Source of the DNA: a virus
DNA: 23,097 nt
Strand: one strand, 5' to 3'
IMG/VR virus record: IMGVR_UViG_3300027833_000228
Location: 1 to 23,097 of that record
Position numbers and translations under genes: made by a program
Shown here: positions 5,161 to 12,926 of the stretch, piece after piece
Position numbering within the stretch: position 1 is the first letter of the stretch
How the letters are laid out: every line of letters begins with the position of its first letter
Notes under the pieces: model-generated
Database searches by the model: none
Seen by the model: only the letters and a program-made list of their open reading frames with translations
What the model was told of the DNA's origin: nothing

Positions 5161-5473
5161 GCAAATAACAAACTTTTATAAGTATATTAAGGAGGCGCCT
5201 AAAGTGAATAACGAAATAGTAAGTACGTTGATGGAAGATTGCAAAAGAGGAAAACTCGATATAGACGAGGTTCTAGAAGCAGCTTTAAAAAAGTTAGCTG
5301 AAATAGACGAGCGCGCTGTGCTTACAATGGCAGTAGAACACGGCTTTATTATTTCCGAAGATTACGGTGATGATACTCTTGTTAGTATAGAAAGAGAGAT
5401 CGACTCTGATAAAAATCTAACAGCTCAGCAGAAGATCATTGAAAAAGTATTAGCTAGATACGGAGACCTTTAA
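5147..5473 (+). CDS. Hypothetical 108-residue protein
   Basis: No family recognised. The product is acidic and almost wholly helical in appearance: LRKQITNFYKYIKEA, EIVSTLMEDCKRGKLDIDEVLEAALKKLAEID, then AVLTMAVEHGFIISEDYGDD and a C-terminal helix. It has no membrane segment. The start overlaps the preceding gene by 14 bp with GAGG about ten bases upstream. The stop overlaps the next start (TAATG), so it lies in a tightly coupled stretch of the P4 operon. Confidence 0.68.
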   Translation: MGLRKQITNFYKYIKEAPKVNNEIVSTLMEDCKRGKLDIDEVLEAALKKLAEIDERAVLTMAVEHGFIISEDYGDDTLVSIEREIDSDKNLTAQQKIIEKVLARYGDL

Positions 5474-5691
5474 TGGAAATAAGTTTTGGTGTTATAGAGT
5501 TTATAGTTACAGCTGTAGTTTTTACTGTCTTTGGATACTTTGCTACCTGGGCAGATACTAAAAAAGAAATTGTGGCTTCTACTATAGAATCTCTTATTGA
5601 TCAAGGATTCCTTAAAACTACTGGGACAGGTGACAACTGTCACTTAATCAAGTTTGACGAATTCTTTAATATAGACAAAGAAGAAGAATAA
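5473..5691 (+). CDS. Hypothetical 72-residue membrane protein
   Basis: Residues about 6-25 (GVIEFIVTAVVFTVFGYFAT) form one membrane segment. The rest is predicted cytosolic, with VASTIESLIDQGFLKT followed by an acidic tail. The pattern of a membrane segment, a short linker and then a helix of the form V-x-x-x-I-x-x-L-I-x-x-G-F-[LI]-K recurs, from memory, in small T4-like marine phage proteins of unknown role. It is coupled to the preceding gene by TAATG and ends five bases before the tRNA-Glu gene. Confidence 0.68.
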   Translation: MEISFGVIEFIVTAVVFTVFGYFATWADTKKEIVASTIESLIDQGFLKTTGTGDNCHLIKFDEFFNIDKEEE

Positions 5692-5696
5692 ACCAA

Positions 5697-5771
5697 GCTC
5701 CCTTCGTCTAGTGGTTAGGACACCGGGTTTTCATCTCGGCAACAGGAGTTCGACTCTCCTAGGGAGTACCA
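5697..5771 (+). tRNA. tRNA-Glu (anticodon UUC), CCA encoded
   Basis: A full 75-nt cloverleaf can be drawn. Acceptor GCTCCCT pairs with AGGGAGT, followed by A73 and an encoded CCA. The D arm is GTCT...GGAC, the anticodon arm is CCGGG-TTTTCAT-CTCGG giving UUC, the variable loop is CAAC, and the T arm is AGGAG-TTCGACT-CTCCT. Known E. coli GluRS identity features are present: U34-U35-C36-A37, U11-A24, U13-G22 with A46, and no base 47. Oddities are a G-U pair at 1-72 and A73 instead of G73. It lies between a small membrane-protein gene and hemC, on the same strand and probably in the same transcript. Confidence 0.96.
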
Positions 5772-5785
5772 ATTGAGACTATATT

Positions 5786-6613
5786 ATGATACCATTAGTT
5801 GGCACACGTAAATCTAAACTAGCACTTGCTTATACTGCACAAGCTCAAGAACAAATTCCATTTCAAACGAATACAATCTTAATAGATTCTACAGCAGATC
5901 TAAATCCAACGATCGCCATTGAAGAAATGGGTGGTAAAGGTGTATTCTCTAAAGAAATAGAGCAAAGTCTTATTGATGGTAATATTGACCTTGCTGTACA
6001 CGCCTTTAAAGATCTCACTCGAGATAACGAAGAACACCTGCATATACCCTGTGTGGTACCCAGAAATGACTACCACGACTGCCTTGTTGGTAACCATATT
6101 AACCCCCGTACTATAGGTACAAGTAGTCCTAGAAGGATCTACCAGTTACGAGAGTTATACCCACGGGCTGAGATCATTCCTATACGTGGGAATATAGATA
6201 CTCGGATTAATAAGCAGGAGAATGGAGAATACGACGCGATATGTTTAGCTAAAGCTGGACTCGATGCTCTAGGATTAGAAAATAAGATCAGTAAAGTATT
6301 TGGAACTGCTGATATGCTACCTGCGCCAGGTCAAGGTGTTATTGCTATACAAACACGTATTAATGACTACATATCAAAAACTCTGTCAAATGTTAACCAT
6401 TGGAAAACATGGTATGAATGTATGGCTGAAATGGAAATGCTCAGAGAAATTGACGGGGATTGCCAAACACCGATCGGTGTACTAACACATACAGATAACG
6501 GAAAAATCTTCATGGTTGCTAAAAACTTTGAAACCGATAAGATCGCGTATGTCAATGGTCCCATAAAAGAATATCAATCTATTGGTTCTAAAGCGGGCCT
6601 AAAACTCTTATAA
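5786..6613 (+). CDS. hemC: Hydroxymethylbilane synthase (porphobilinogen deaminase)
   Basis: Product of 275 residues; E. coli HemC is about 313. The enzyme joins four porphobilinogen units into hydroxymethylbilane, the third dedicated step of tetrapyrrole synthesis, in the cytosol. Conserved sites are present in order: GTRKSKLAL with Arg8; GGKGVFSKE (about 49-57) with the Lys at the cofactor site; HAFKD with Lys75 and the catalytic Asp76 (E. coli Asp84); GTSSPRR with Arg116/Arg117; RGNIDTR (134-140); NGEYDAI; LPAPGQG; and DGDCQTPIG with Cys226, the dipyrromethane cofactor cysteine (E. coli Cys242). The shortfall is mostly in the C-terminal domain. It starts 14 bp after tRNA-Glu with only a weak SD and ends convergent with gp23. 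As all catalytic residues are kept, I infer an active auxiliary metabolic gene. Confidence 0.95.
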   Translation: MIPLVGTRKSKLALAYTAQAQEQIPFQTNTILIDSTADLNPTIAIEEMGGKGVFSKEIEQSLIDGNIDLAVHAFKDLTRDNEEHLHIPCVVPRNDYHDCLVGNHINPRTIGTSSPRRIYQLRELYPRAEIIPIRGNIDTRINKQENGEYDAICLAKAGLDALGLENKISKVFGTADMLPAPGQGVIAIQTRINDYISKTLSNVNHWKTWYECMAEMEMLREIDGDCQTPIGVLTHTDNGKIFMVAKNFETDKIAYVNGPIKEYQSIGSKAGLKLL

Positions 6614-6628
6614 AACTTTTTGTAAAGT

Positions 6629-6660
6629 AAAAAAAAGAGGGATCCGAAGATCCCCCTTTA
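6629..6660 (-). terminator. Intrinsic terminator of the late capsid block (cUUCGg hairpin)
   Basis: Read on the minus strand: TAAAGGGGGATC, loop TTCG, GATCCCTC, then eight T residues. The stem has one mismatch, and the loop is the extra-stable C(UUCG)G tetraloop known from T4 terminators. It lies 22 bases after the gp23 stop. Read on the plus strand the hairpin lacks a real U-run, so it is a poor terminator for hemC. Confidence 0.9.
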
Positions 6661-6681
6661 AAGTACCAATGTAACTTATTA

Positions 6682-7995
6682 TTAGAATAAGTTTGTTACA
6701 CGAACTCTTCTGTAGTACTTGTTCGCATTGTCGGTTAATGCACCAACACCTTGCGTAGTACCCTCTGCGAATGGATTAGCAACCATACCGTATCGAGTTT
6801 TGAATCCGATTTTTGGTTGGAAGCTATTCTCACCAACAGCACGAACCATTTGTAATGGAACGTATGGGCAGTAGAACAAGCCAGCATCGAATGCGCTAGA
6901 ACCTTTATATCCAACTACTAGGTAGTTAGAGCCAGCGAATGGATCGATGTATACTCTGAAACGTCCGTTAAGAACACCAGCAAAAGTATTACCAGTATCA
7001 TCAACTTCAAGAGTATTAGAGTTAAGAGCAGGTGCGTAGTCTAGTACACCAGCCATTTGCAATGCAGATGCTACGTCTGAAGAACAGATAACCATGTTAC
7101 CTTTCCCTCTACGAGTACCCTTTGCAATAGCGTTTGCTTCTTGCTCGATTTGGAACATAAGTCCCTTGAACTTCTCTACAGACCAACGACCGTTAGCGTC
7201 GACATCTAAGTCGAAAACACCAGCAGCAGCAGTACCAGGGGCACCAGCTTCAGCAGTCTTGTAAATTGTTCTAACAACTTCTCTGTTGATTTCTGTTAAG
7301 ATTTCAGATTGAAGAATGTTAGCAAGTTCAGTTTCAGCGTCTAAGCCGTGAACAGCACGTAGATCCTGAGCAAGCTCAGTAGTGTATTCAGCTTTTAGAG
7401 CTCTAGTTTTTGCAGCAACAGTTACTTTCTCGATTGAGAAGGCCATTTCTGCGTAGCCAGCTCCAACTCCATCACCAAGTGCTTCACCAGCGCCTGTTCC
7501 AAGACCAGTACCAGTTGTGATAAGGGCGTTGTTAGCGTTAGGTAAAGTGTTAGCGTGAGTGCCGTCACCAGAGAAGTCAGTATCCGCTTCCGCGTAGAAT
7601 GCTTCATCACCGTTTTGTGCACCGTATCTTGCTCTCATAGCAAAGATTAGACCAGTAGGACCAGTCATAGGCTGTACGCCACAGATGTCATATGCGATTA
7701 GGTTAGGAACCGCTCTTCGTACCAAACTAATAAGAATTGGGTCATAACCAGCTGTTGGACCAGCTGCTGTTGACGCAGATCCGAAACCACCTGTTCCAGC
7801 ATCGTTAGTTGGTGATGCTTCTGAAAGTAGGCTTGTCATATTTGCTGATAAATCACCAGTTTCTGACAGAGCTCTCTCTGTGTTTTCGAGGATCGTTGCT
7901 GTTACCGCTTTCTTATGAGAATCAGTAATAGGGGAAAAAGATGCATGCTCTAAGATAGGGCTCCACTTTTCCACCAATGCTTGATAGTTACTCAT
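6682..7995 (-). CDS. 23: Major capsid protein gp23
   Basis: Product of 437 residues; T4 gp23 is 521 with a cleaved 65-residue N-terminus. The N-terminal block (VEKWSPILEH) and later segments such as GPTGLIFAMRARYG, NREVVRTIYKTAE, GRFRVYIDPFAGSNYLVVGYKG and the C-terminal KIGFKTRYGMVANPF are typical of T4-type gp23. An L-x-E prohead-protease site, LSE at residues 57-59, sits where cleavage of the N-terminal peptide is expected. It lies directly downstream of gp21 and gp22, as in T4, with AAAGGAG as a strong SD. No gp24 vertex paralogue follows within the window. No TATAAATA-like late promoter is visible in the gap before it, so it may rely on upstream promoters or one inside gp22. Confidence 0.97.
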   Translation of the reverse strand: MSNYQALVEKWSPILEHASFSPITDSHKKAVTATILENTERALSETGDLSANMTSLLSEASPTNDAGTGGFGSASTAAGPTAGYDPILISLVRRAVPNLIAYDICGVQPMTGPTGLIFAMRARYGAQNGDEAFYAEADTDFSGDGTHANTLPNANNALITTGTGLGTGAGEALGDGVGAGYAEMAFSIEKVTVAAKTRALKAEYTTELAQDLRAVHGLDAETELANILQSEILTEINREVVRTIYKTAEAGAPGTAAAGVFDLDVDANGRWSVEKFKGLMFQIEQEANAIAKGTRRGKGNMVICSSDVASALQMAGVLDYAPALNSNTLEVDDTGNTFAGVLNGRFRVYIDPFAGSNYLVVGYKGSSAFDAGLFYCPYVPLQMVRAVGENSFQPKIGFKTRYGMVANPFAEGTTQGVGALTDNANKYYRRVRVTNLF

Positions 7996-8057
7996 ATCTA
8001 TCTCCTTTTGTATTAAATTAAATTAAGTTTTTTAAACAAACCAATTTTAATTATTCT

Positions 8058-9020
8058 TTACTTCTTAGTGTTGAAAGCTTCAACTAGAGCATTTATAGAA
8101 GTGTAATCAGAAGTTGGTTTTTTCACTTCCTGTTCTTCTAGAATAATTTCGTCTTCTTCGACATCCTCTACTTTAGGAGTAGCAATTTTGCCCTCGCTAA
8201 AGAAGGATTCCTTGATTACTGAAAGATTTTCTGCATATGCAGCTTCATCTTCAACGTCAAGCTTTTCAGAAAGTACTTTAAAACGTTCTATCTGATTTTC
8301 AGATAAACCGCTGACCATACCTTCAAATACTTTTTCAGCCTTCATAGAAGAAATAGCAGCTTTAAGTTCAATGTTTTCATTGACTACAGAGTTACTACCT
8401 GCTTCAAGGTCTGAAACTTGTTTTTCTAAACTTTCAACTACATCAAAAGTCTCTTCTGATATTTCGATGTTGTGCTCTTCGAAAAGTCCTTTAAGACCGT
8501 CTAGTAGAGATTCTGCCATTTCAACTTTGATACCGGCTTCTACAGCGATTTTATTCTCTTCCATCCACTCACCAACAACGTAGTCTAGATATTTGTCTAC
8601 ATTTTCAACAACATCCTTCATACGATTATCGATAGCTTCACTGAGTTCACTTTCTAGTTTAGTTTCTAGTTCTTCTTTCAAAGAGTCTGTCTTTGTTGCA
8701 ACTTGCTCATTAACAGCTGCTTCGAATACTAGTTTAATATTTGCTTTAAATTCATCTGAAAGATCAGTACCTTCAAAAATTGATTCGATTGAATTTTCAA
8801 TCTGTACAACTTCTTCAACAACTTCGTCAGTAGTTTCTACTTCTTCAGCAGTTGGTACTTTCTCACCGGCTTTTTCTTGACCTGGTGTTTTTACATCTGA
8901 TTTCTTGACTTCGACATCGCCCTTTTTCTTCTTAACAATTTCTCCACCTTCAGGCTTTACAGGCTGAGGTACTTCTGAGTAACCGTCGTCAGCAACGAAT
9001 TTATTTTTGTCGTCTGCCAT
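8058..9020 (-). CDS. 22: Prohead scaffold (core) protein gp22
   Basis: Product of 320 residues; T4 gp22 is 269. It is very acidic with Glu/Val/Lys-rich low complexity at the N-terminus and long coiled-coil-like stretches (TKTDSLKEELETKLESELSE; SLEKQVSDLEAG). There is no enzymatic motif. It lies between the gp21 protease and gp23, the invariant place of the T4 scaffold gene. The scaffold shapes the prohead and is degraded by gp21 after assembly; several L/I-x-E tripeptides could serve as cut sites. AAAGGAGAAAT forms a strong SD. Identification rests on position and composition more than on sequence identity. Confidence 0.88.
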   Translation of the reverse strand: MADDKNKFVADDGYSEVPQPVKPEGGEIVKKKKGDVEVKKSDVKTPGQEKAGEKVPTAEEVETTDEVVEEVVQIENSIESIFEGTDLSDEFKANIKLVFEAAVNEQVATKTDSLKEELETKLESELSEAIDNRMKDVVENVDKYLDYVVGEWMEENKIAVEAGIKVEMAESLLDGLKGLFEEHNIEISEETFDVVESLEKQVSDLEAGSNSVVNENIELKAAISSMKAEKVFEGMVSGLSENQIERFKVLSEKLDVEDEAAYAENLSVIKESFFSEGKIATPKVEDVEEDEIILEEQEVKKPTSDYTSINALVEAFNTKK

Positions 9021-9084
9021 AATTATTTCTCCTTTAATATCTATTTAAATACTTAAACTTATTGTAAATTGTTTATTAACAAAT

Positions 9085-9092
9085 TATTTATT
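9085..9092 (-). promoter_or_regulatory. Late-promoter-like AATAAATA upstream of gp22
   Basis: The minus strand reads AATAAATA, one base from the T4 late element, in the 78-bp gap between gp21 and gp22, 65 bases before the gp22 start. The gap is otherwise AT-rich with nothing else recognisable. AT-richness makes chance matches likely. Confidence 0.35.
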
Positions 9093-9098
9093 AATTGT

Positions 9099-9782
9099 TT
9101 AATCTCTTAAAGAACGAACGAATGATTGAAACATCCTTGCGGCCGTTGCTTCGTCAATTGTTCGCACTACACGATTAACTTTTCTTTCTACTTCTTCAAC
9201 GATCTCTTCAATTGCCTCAGCTACTGCTTGAGGTCTCCAAGATGAAGAAGCAATATCGTAATAATACTCTCTATTCTCCATAATACCATTTACAAATGCA
9301 TTAGGAGCTGAAGGATCAGTTACAATGTCTACTGTGGCAAGATGAAAGTCTTTTTGAACTTCCATAACACCGTCTGCTAGTTGTTTAACTGAACCCAAAC
9401 CTCTAGTTGAAACTCCGATTTTAACGCCTTCGTCAAGTAAAGATTTAACAATCTCACCCATTGGAGTAGATAAGATTTTTGCTTTACCGTAAAAGTCGTT
9501 GCCTTCACGTCTCATTGAAGTAATTAGGTGTGATACTCTATCACCATTAATTGTCGGGCCGTCTGGGTGGCCCAGTTCTCCAAGTGCACGCTTTGGTTGG
9601 ATAAATTCTTTATCATAGCGTGCCATCTCTTTCTCAAGAGTTTCACTCGGATAAGTACGTCCGTTTCTATTTTTTAGATCACCCTGCATGAAGATGCCTT
9701 CGATAAAGTGAGACCTAGTTCCGTCTTCTTTAGCTTCAGTAATCACTTCAAGATGTTCGTTTAATTCTGTAATAAGTTTCAT
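9099..9782 (-). CDS. 21: Prohead core protease gp21
   Basis: Product of 227 residues; T4 gp21 is 212. It is the serine protease that cuts capsid, scaffold and internal proteins at L/I-x-E sites during head maturation. Conserved segments are GIFMQGDLKNRNGRTYP (about 29-45), ALGELGHPDGP with His72, GVSTRGLGS with Ser125 as probable nucleophile, and VDIVTDPSAPNAFV with acidic residues 152/156. These match the His-Ser-Asp/Glu layout of herpesvirus-like prohead proteases. The gene lies between the 74-residue protein and gp22. A perfect TATAAATA lies 22 bases before its start. Confidence 0.95.
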   Translation of the reverse strand: MKLITELNEHLEVITEAKEDGTRSHFIEGIFMQGDLKNRNGRTYPSETLEKEMARYDKEFIQPKRALGELGHPDGPTINGDRVSHLITSMRREGNDFYGKAKILSTPMGEIVKSLLDEGVKIGVSTRGLGSVKQLADGVMEVQKDFHLATVDIVTDPSAPNAFVNGIMENREYYYDIASSSWRPQAVAEAIEEIVEEVERKVNRVVRTIDEATAARMFQSFVRSLRD

Positions 9783-9803
9783 AATTACACCTTTTCTTTG
9801 TTT

Positions 9804-9811
9804 TATTTATA
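9804..9811 (-). promoter_or_regulatory. T4-type late promoter TATAAATA upstream of gp21
   Basis: An exact TATAAATA on the minus strand lies 22 bases before ATG 9782 in the short gap after the 74-residue gene. Position and sequence fit a late promoter for gp21-gp22-gp23. Confidence 0.7.
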
Positions 9812-9818
9812 ACTTTCG

Positions 9819-10043
9819 TTATATTCTAGCGTCATAGTAATTCTTATTCAGTTCGCCGCGCTCTGCAGTCTCGCCCTTTTTTCTACACTTAACATAAGTA
9901 AGCTGAGCGTTACCACCAGTTGGAGTATATGTTCTAACACCAACTGCAGTTGTTCCATTGGCATCTGCATACGTATCTGCTGCTGTTGCTGCATTATCAT
10001 ATTGCCAAACCGCGTTCGATCCTGGTATGTCAACCCAAGCCAT
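9819..10043 (-). CDS. Hypothetical 74-residue structural-region protein
   Basis: It starts MAWVDIPGSNAVWQYDN and is rich in Ala, Thr, Tyr and Asn, with a beta-like middle (VGVRTYTPTGGNAQLTYVKCRKKGE). From memory, small proteins with this W-x-x-I/V-P-G-x-x-x-W-x-Y/F beginning recur in cyanophages and related marine myoviruses near capsid genes, without assigned role. It begins three bases after the stop of the 425-residue gene with a weak SD. Its place between gp20 and gp21 is where T4 carries gp67/gp68, but I see no similarity to either. Confidence 0.72.
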   Translation of the reverse strand: MAWVDIPGSNAVWQYDNAATAADTYADANGTTAVGVRTYTPTGGNAQLTYVKCRKKGETAERGELNKNYYDARI

Positions 10044-10046
10044 TCT

Positions 10047-11324
10047 TTAAACTCCAGCCTGAGTAGCAAATTTTAAGATTTCGCCAAATCCTTTTTTGTC
10101 TTTCATCATGTTAGTTTCCATCTCTTTACGATTTTTAGGATTTAATCCTTTCATCATCGCGTTGAGTGCCTTAACATCTTTAAAATCTAATTTAACCGAT
10201 TGACCATTCTTAAGTCTTATATTACCCGGCTTGAAATTGGCTTCTATTAAGGAGCTTTTTTTTTCTAAAGATTCTGTCTTAACACCAACAGATTTAGCTA
10301 ATCCTTTATGTACATCAGCAGCATCATCAGCATCACCGTAGTGACTTACAGCAAATTTCCAAACGTCTCTTGGTTCGCCACTTACAAATGCTTGTCCATC
10401 ACCGTGCATTGAGATTTTAACATTGAATCTTTTTTCTTGAGAAGCTTTTTGACTATCGCTACCAACAAAATCTACATCAATCTTAGATTCGCTTAAGTCA
10501 AACTTTTCTGTTATTTGACTAAACTCTTCAACTTCTTCATACATTCCTGAATTGATATATCCAGCTTCTAAATCAGTATCCATCACATCATCGTCATCGC
10601 CTTCAACATCGTCTTTGTCTAAGTCAATTGCTTTGTTTGTGATTTCGTTTCCTTTAGCATAAGCGTATAGGGATTTTACTTGACTAAATACTTGTGCTAA
10701 TTTTGACTGCCACCATTCTTCTGGATCCAAACCATCAATTTCTAAATACTCTTGGATTTCTTCAGAAGCGTAACATATAAAGTTGAGTTGTTTCATCATC
10801 ATTGAGACTTCTTCTTGGGGACTTTCCAGAAGATCTTCTGAATGAGATATTTTACTCATAAGACTTTTAAATGATATTGATTCTTTACTTTCGTTTTGGC
10901 GCTGAAGCACTGCAGCAACTTGAGGGTGTCTAGATAAACCTTTTGCAAGTTTATTGATAGCTGCAACTGCACCTGTCATATTACCACCGGCGTATCTCTT
11001 ATCAGAAGCAATACCAATTGCCATCTTAACTTCTCTATCAGAGAAGCGATCAATTCCTGACTCTTCAGATTCGTCTATATTACGGGGCATTTTAAACGGT
11101 TTAGCTTTTGCTGCAGCTCCACCATCATATTTTTTCTCGTCTTCACCGGCCTTTACATCAGCAAGCCTTTCCTTTTTTGTTTTACCAGGAATTTCTCCTG
11201 TGTGAACAAAGTCAGGCGCGACTGGGTGTTTTATTAATTCAATCTTATGCTGATCTTTAAATGCTCTCTCTTCCGGCGATTTTGGTTGCGCCACCTCAGA
11301 AAGCAGGTCTTTAAAGTTTTTCAT
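10047..11324 (-). CDS. Modular 425-residue protein between portal and prohead protease
   Basis: Visible blocks: an N-terminal MKNFKDLLSE helix; a basic/acidic linker; a module RFSDREVKMAIGIASDKRYAG continuing to LSRHPQVAAVLQRQNE (about 93-144); a helical module EVSMMMKQLNFICYASEEIQEYL continuing to WWQSKLAQVFSQVKSLYAYAKG (about 173-222); an acidic Asp-rich linker (about 235-251); a beta region (about 285-335); and a C-terminal module beginning IRLKNGQSVKLDFKDVKALN (about 369-420). From memory these modules appear in various combinations in marine T4-like phages. The product may be a head or core protein substituting for gp67/gp68; this is inferred from position only. Confidence 0.72.
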   Translation of the reverse strand: MKNFKDLLSEVAQPKSPEERAFKDQHKIELIKHPVAPDFVHTGEIPGKTKKERLADVKAGEDEKKYDGGAAAKAKPFKMPRNIDESEESGIDRFSDREVKMAIGIASDKRYAGGNMTGAVAAINKLAKGLSRHPQVAAVLQRQNESKESISFKSLMSKISHSEDLLESPQEEVSMMMKQLNFICYASEEIQEYLEIDGLDPEEWWQSKLAQVFSQVKSLYAYAKGNEITNKAIDLDKDDVEGDDDDVMDTDLEAGYINSGMYEEVEEFSQITEKFDLSESKIDVDFVGSDSQKASQEKRFNVKISMHGDGQAFVSGEPRDVWKFAVSHYGDADDAADVHKGLAKSVGVKTESLEKKSSLIEANFKPGNIRLKNGQSVKLDFKDVKALNAMMKGLNPKNRKEMETNMMKDKKGFGEILKFATQAGV

Positions 11325-11355
11325 ATTTAGTCCCTATTTAATCTTATCTAATCTA

Positions 11356-11363
11356 TATTTATT
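11356..11363 (-). promoter_or_regulatory. Late-promoter-like AATAAATA after gp20
   Basis: AATAAATA on the minus strand in the 57-bp gap between gp20 and the 425-residue gene, 32 bases before its start. It differs by one base from TATAAATA; support is its placement at the usual distance from a start codon. Confidence 0.4.
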
Positions 11364-11381
11364 ATCAATTTAAATTCGTTT

Positions 11382-12911
11382 TTAGAAAGAAGTGTCATCT
11401 TCAGCTTCATCATCTGGGGCTTCTGCCTTTTCTTTCTCCATCTGATCAGTCATATCCATAAATTCTTCTTCTGTAATCTGAAGGATATTTCTAATAACCC
11501 ATTCTCTTGAATAATATTTTCCAATGTGATCTTCAATATCTCTGAGAGTAGTCATACGCTCACGTAATATTTCGGATTGTTTTAACTCATCGTAATAATT
11601 ATCCCTAGCAAATTCATATCGGATATCGTTACGTATGGCATCAAATTCTTCAGGTGTTAAAACACCTTTTAAAATCAACTGTTTCTCTAGGATAATACTA
11701 AACAACCAAGAAAAACGTGATCTAATTCTCTTAATAAACTTACCAAACTTAAGTTCATCACGTGTAATTTCTGAAGCTCTACCAAAGGTCGCTTGACTCT
11801 CTGGCTCTAAACGCGTTAAAGGTACTTTCAGCGCTTTATATAATTTGCGTTGGAAGTACAACATGTTTGTGTCATCACTTAAACCAGCAGCTGAGCCTCC
11901 GGCTAGTGTATCAACTTCAGTTGTTCGTTCACCACCTCTTCGTGGGAACCAAAAATCTTCTGTCATTGTCATCATTTTGCGAGAATCATTAATCTCACCA
12001 GTTGATGAATTATATTGAAGCTTATTCTTGTGGCGAGTCATCATATCTCTAAGATATTGCTCTGCCTTAGCTTTCGGTAAATTACCGACATCAATATAAA
12101 AAATTCTTCTTTCAGGCGCTCTTGTTAGTGTGTAAATAACAGTAGCATCTTCTAACATACGTAGTTGGTTTAGCGGCTTGATCGCAGGATGTAAATGAGA
12201 TAGTACTAAACTATTATTCTCATTCATTAAACCCGATGTTACTCGAGCTACACTATCCTTAGTAATCTTAAAGCCTTGAGCTGAACCATCACCACCAGAC
12301 TTAGAAGAACCAAAACCATTTTCTGAGTACATATAATACTCATTCTTGATCTTCTTAGTTGGGACACCACTGTGTGGATCCTTACTCTTCTTATCAACTT
12401 CTCGTATTAATTTTAGTTTTCTAGGATCGCAGTATCTTATTTCTGCAATACCTTTTTTCAAATCCTTAGGATTAATAACTATGTGATAGTTTAATCTACC
12501 ATCAACATAGAACTTGTGAAACATATCATAACCATTATTAGCTATGTCCATCATGGCCAATACGTTATCAAATTCTTCTGTAATACGTTCCTTTACTTTA
12601 TCAGGCAAGTCAGCCTCACCTAAAGTAATCTTAACAACACTTTCATCAATATCAACAGATATCGCTTCGTTAACTACGTCGTCAATAGCCTGAGCAATTT
12701 CAGGCTGCATGGCCATATTTCTATACTTAGTGATCAGTTCAGATTCAGACTTAGCTGCACCTTCCATATCAAGTATAGTACTATAAAAACCACCAAGTGA
12801 ATTACCACTAACGGTAATCGCACCATCATCATTTTGAGGTGCCACAAAAGAGGCAACATCATTGCTAACCTCGTCTTGTGGCCTCTTTATTTCAAAGCCA
12901 AATAATTTCAT
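11382..12911 (-). CDS. 20: Portal vertex protein gp20
   Basis: Product of 509 residues; T4 gp20 is 524. Twelve copies form the portal through which DNA enters the head and to which the neck attaches. Typical gp20 segments are EITKYRNMA-like LITKYRNMAMQPEIAQAIDDVVNEAI (about 58-83), LNYHIVINPKDLKKGI, EIRYCDPRKLKLIRE, APERRIFYIDVGNLPK, DFWFPRRGGERTTEVDTL, and FGRASEITRDELKFGKFI. The C-terminus is acidic. The gene lies in T4 order after gp18 and gp19. The start is ATG 12911, 15 bp after the gp19 stop. Confidence 0.97.
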   Translation of the reverse strand: MKLFGFEIKRPQDEVSNDVASFVAPQNDDGAITVSGNSLGGFYSTILDMEGAAKSESELITKYRNMAMQPEIAQAIDDVVNEAISVDIDESVVKITLGEADLPDKVKERITEEFDNVLAMMDIANNGYDMFHKFYVDGRLNYHIVINPKDLKKGIAEIRYCDPRKLKLIREVDKKSKDPHSGVPTKKIKNEYYMYSENGFGSSKSGGDGSAQGFKITKDSVARVTSGLMNENNSLVLSHLHPAIKPLNQLRMLEDATVIYTLTRAPERRIFYIDVGNLPKAKAEQYLRDMMTRHKNKLQYNSSTGEINDSRKMMTMTEDFWFPRRGGERTTEVDTLAGGSAAGLSDDTNMLYFQRKLYKALKVPLTRLEPESQATFGRASEITRDELKFGKFIKRIRSRFSWLFSIILEKQLILKGVLTPEEFDAIRNDIRYEFARDNYYDELKQSEILRERMTTLRDIEDHIGKYYSREWVIRNILQITEEEFMDMTDQMEKEKAEAPDDEAEDDTSF

Positions 12912-12926
12912 TTTATATTACCTAAA

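Noticed and set aside
6636-6660. The 6629-6660 hairpin as terminator for hemC on the plus strand
   Set aside because: After the 3' arm on the plus strand there is only TTTAAAG, not a U-run.
8371-8880. Two plus-strand open frames rich in Ser/Thr
   Set aside because: Shadows of the Glu/Lys-rich gp22 scaffold gene; the Ser richness is the complement of Glu-rich codons.
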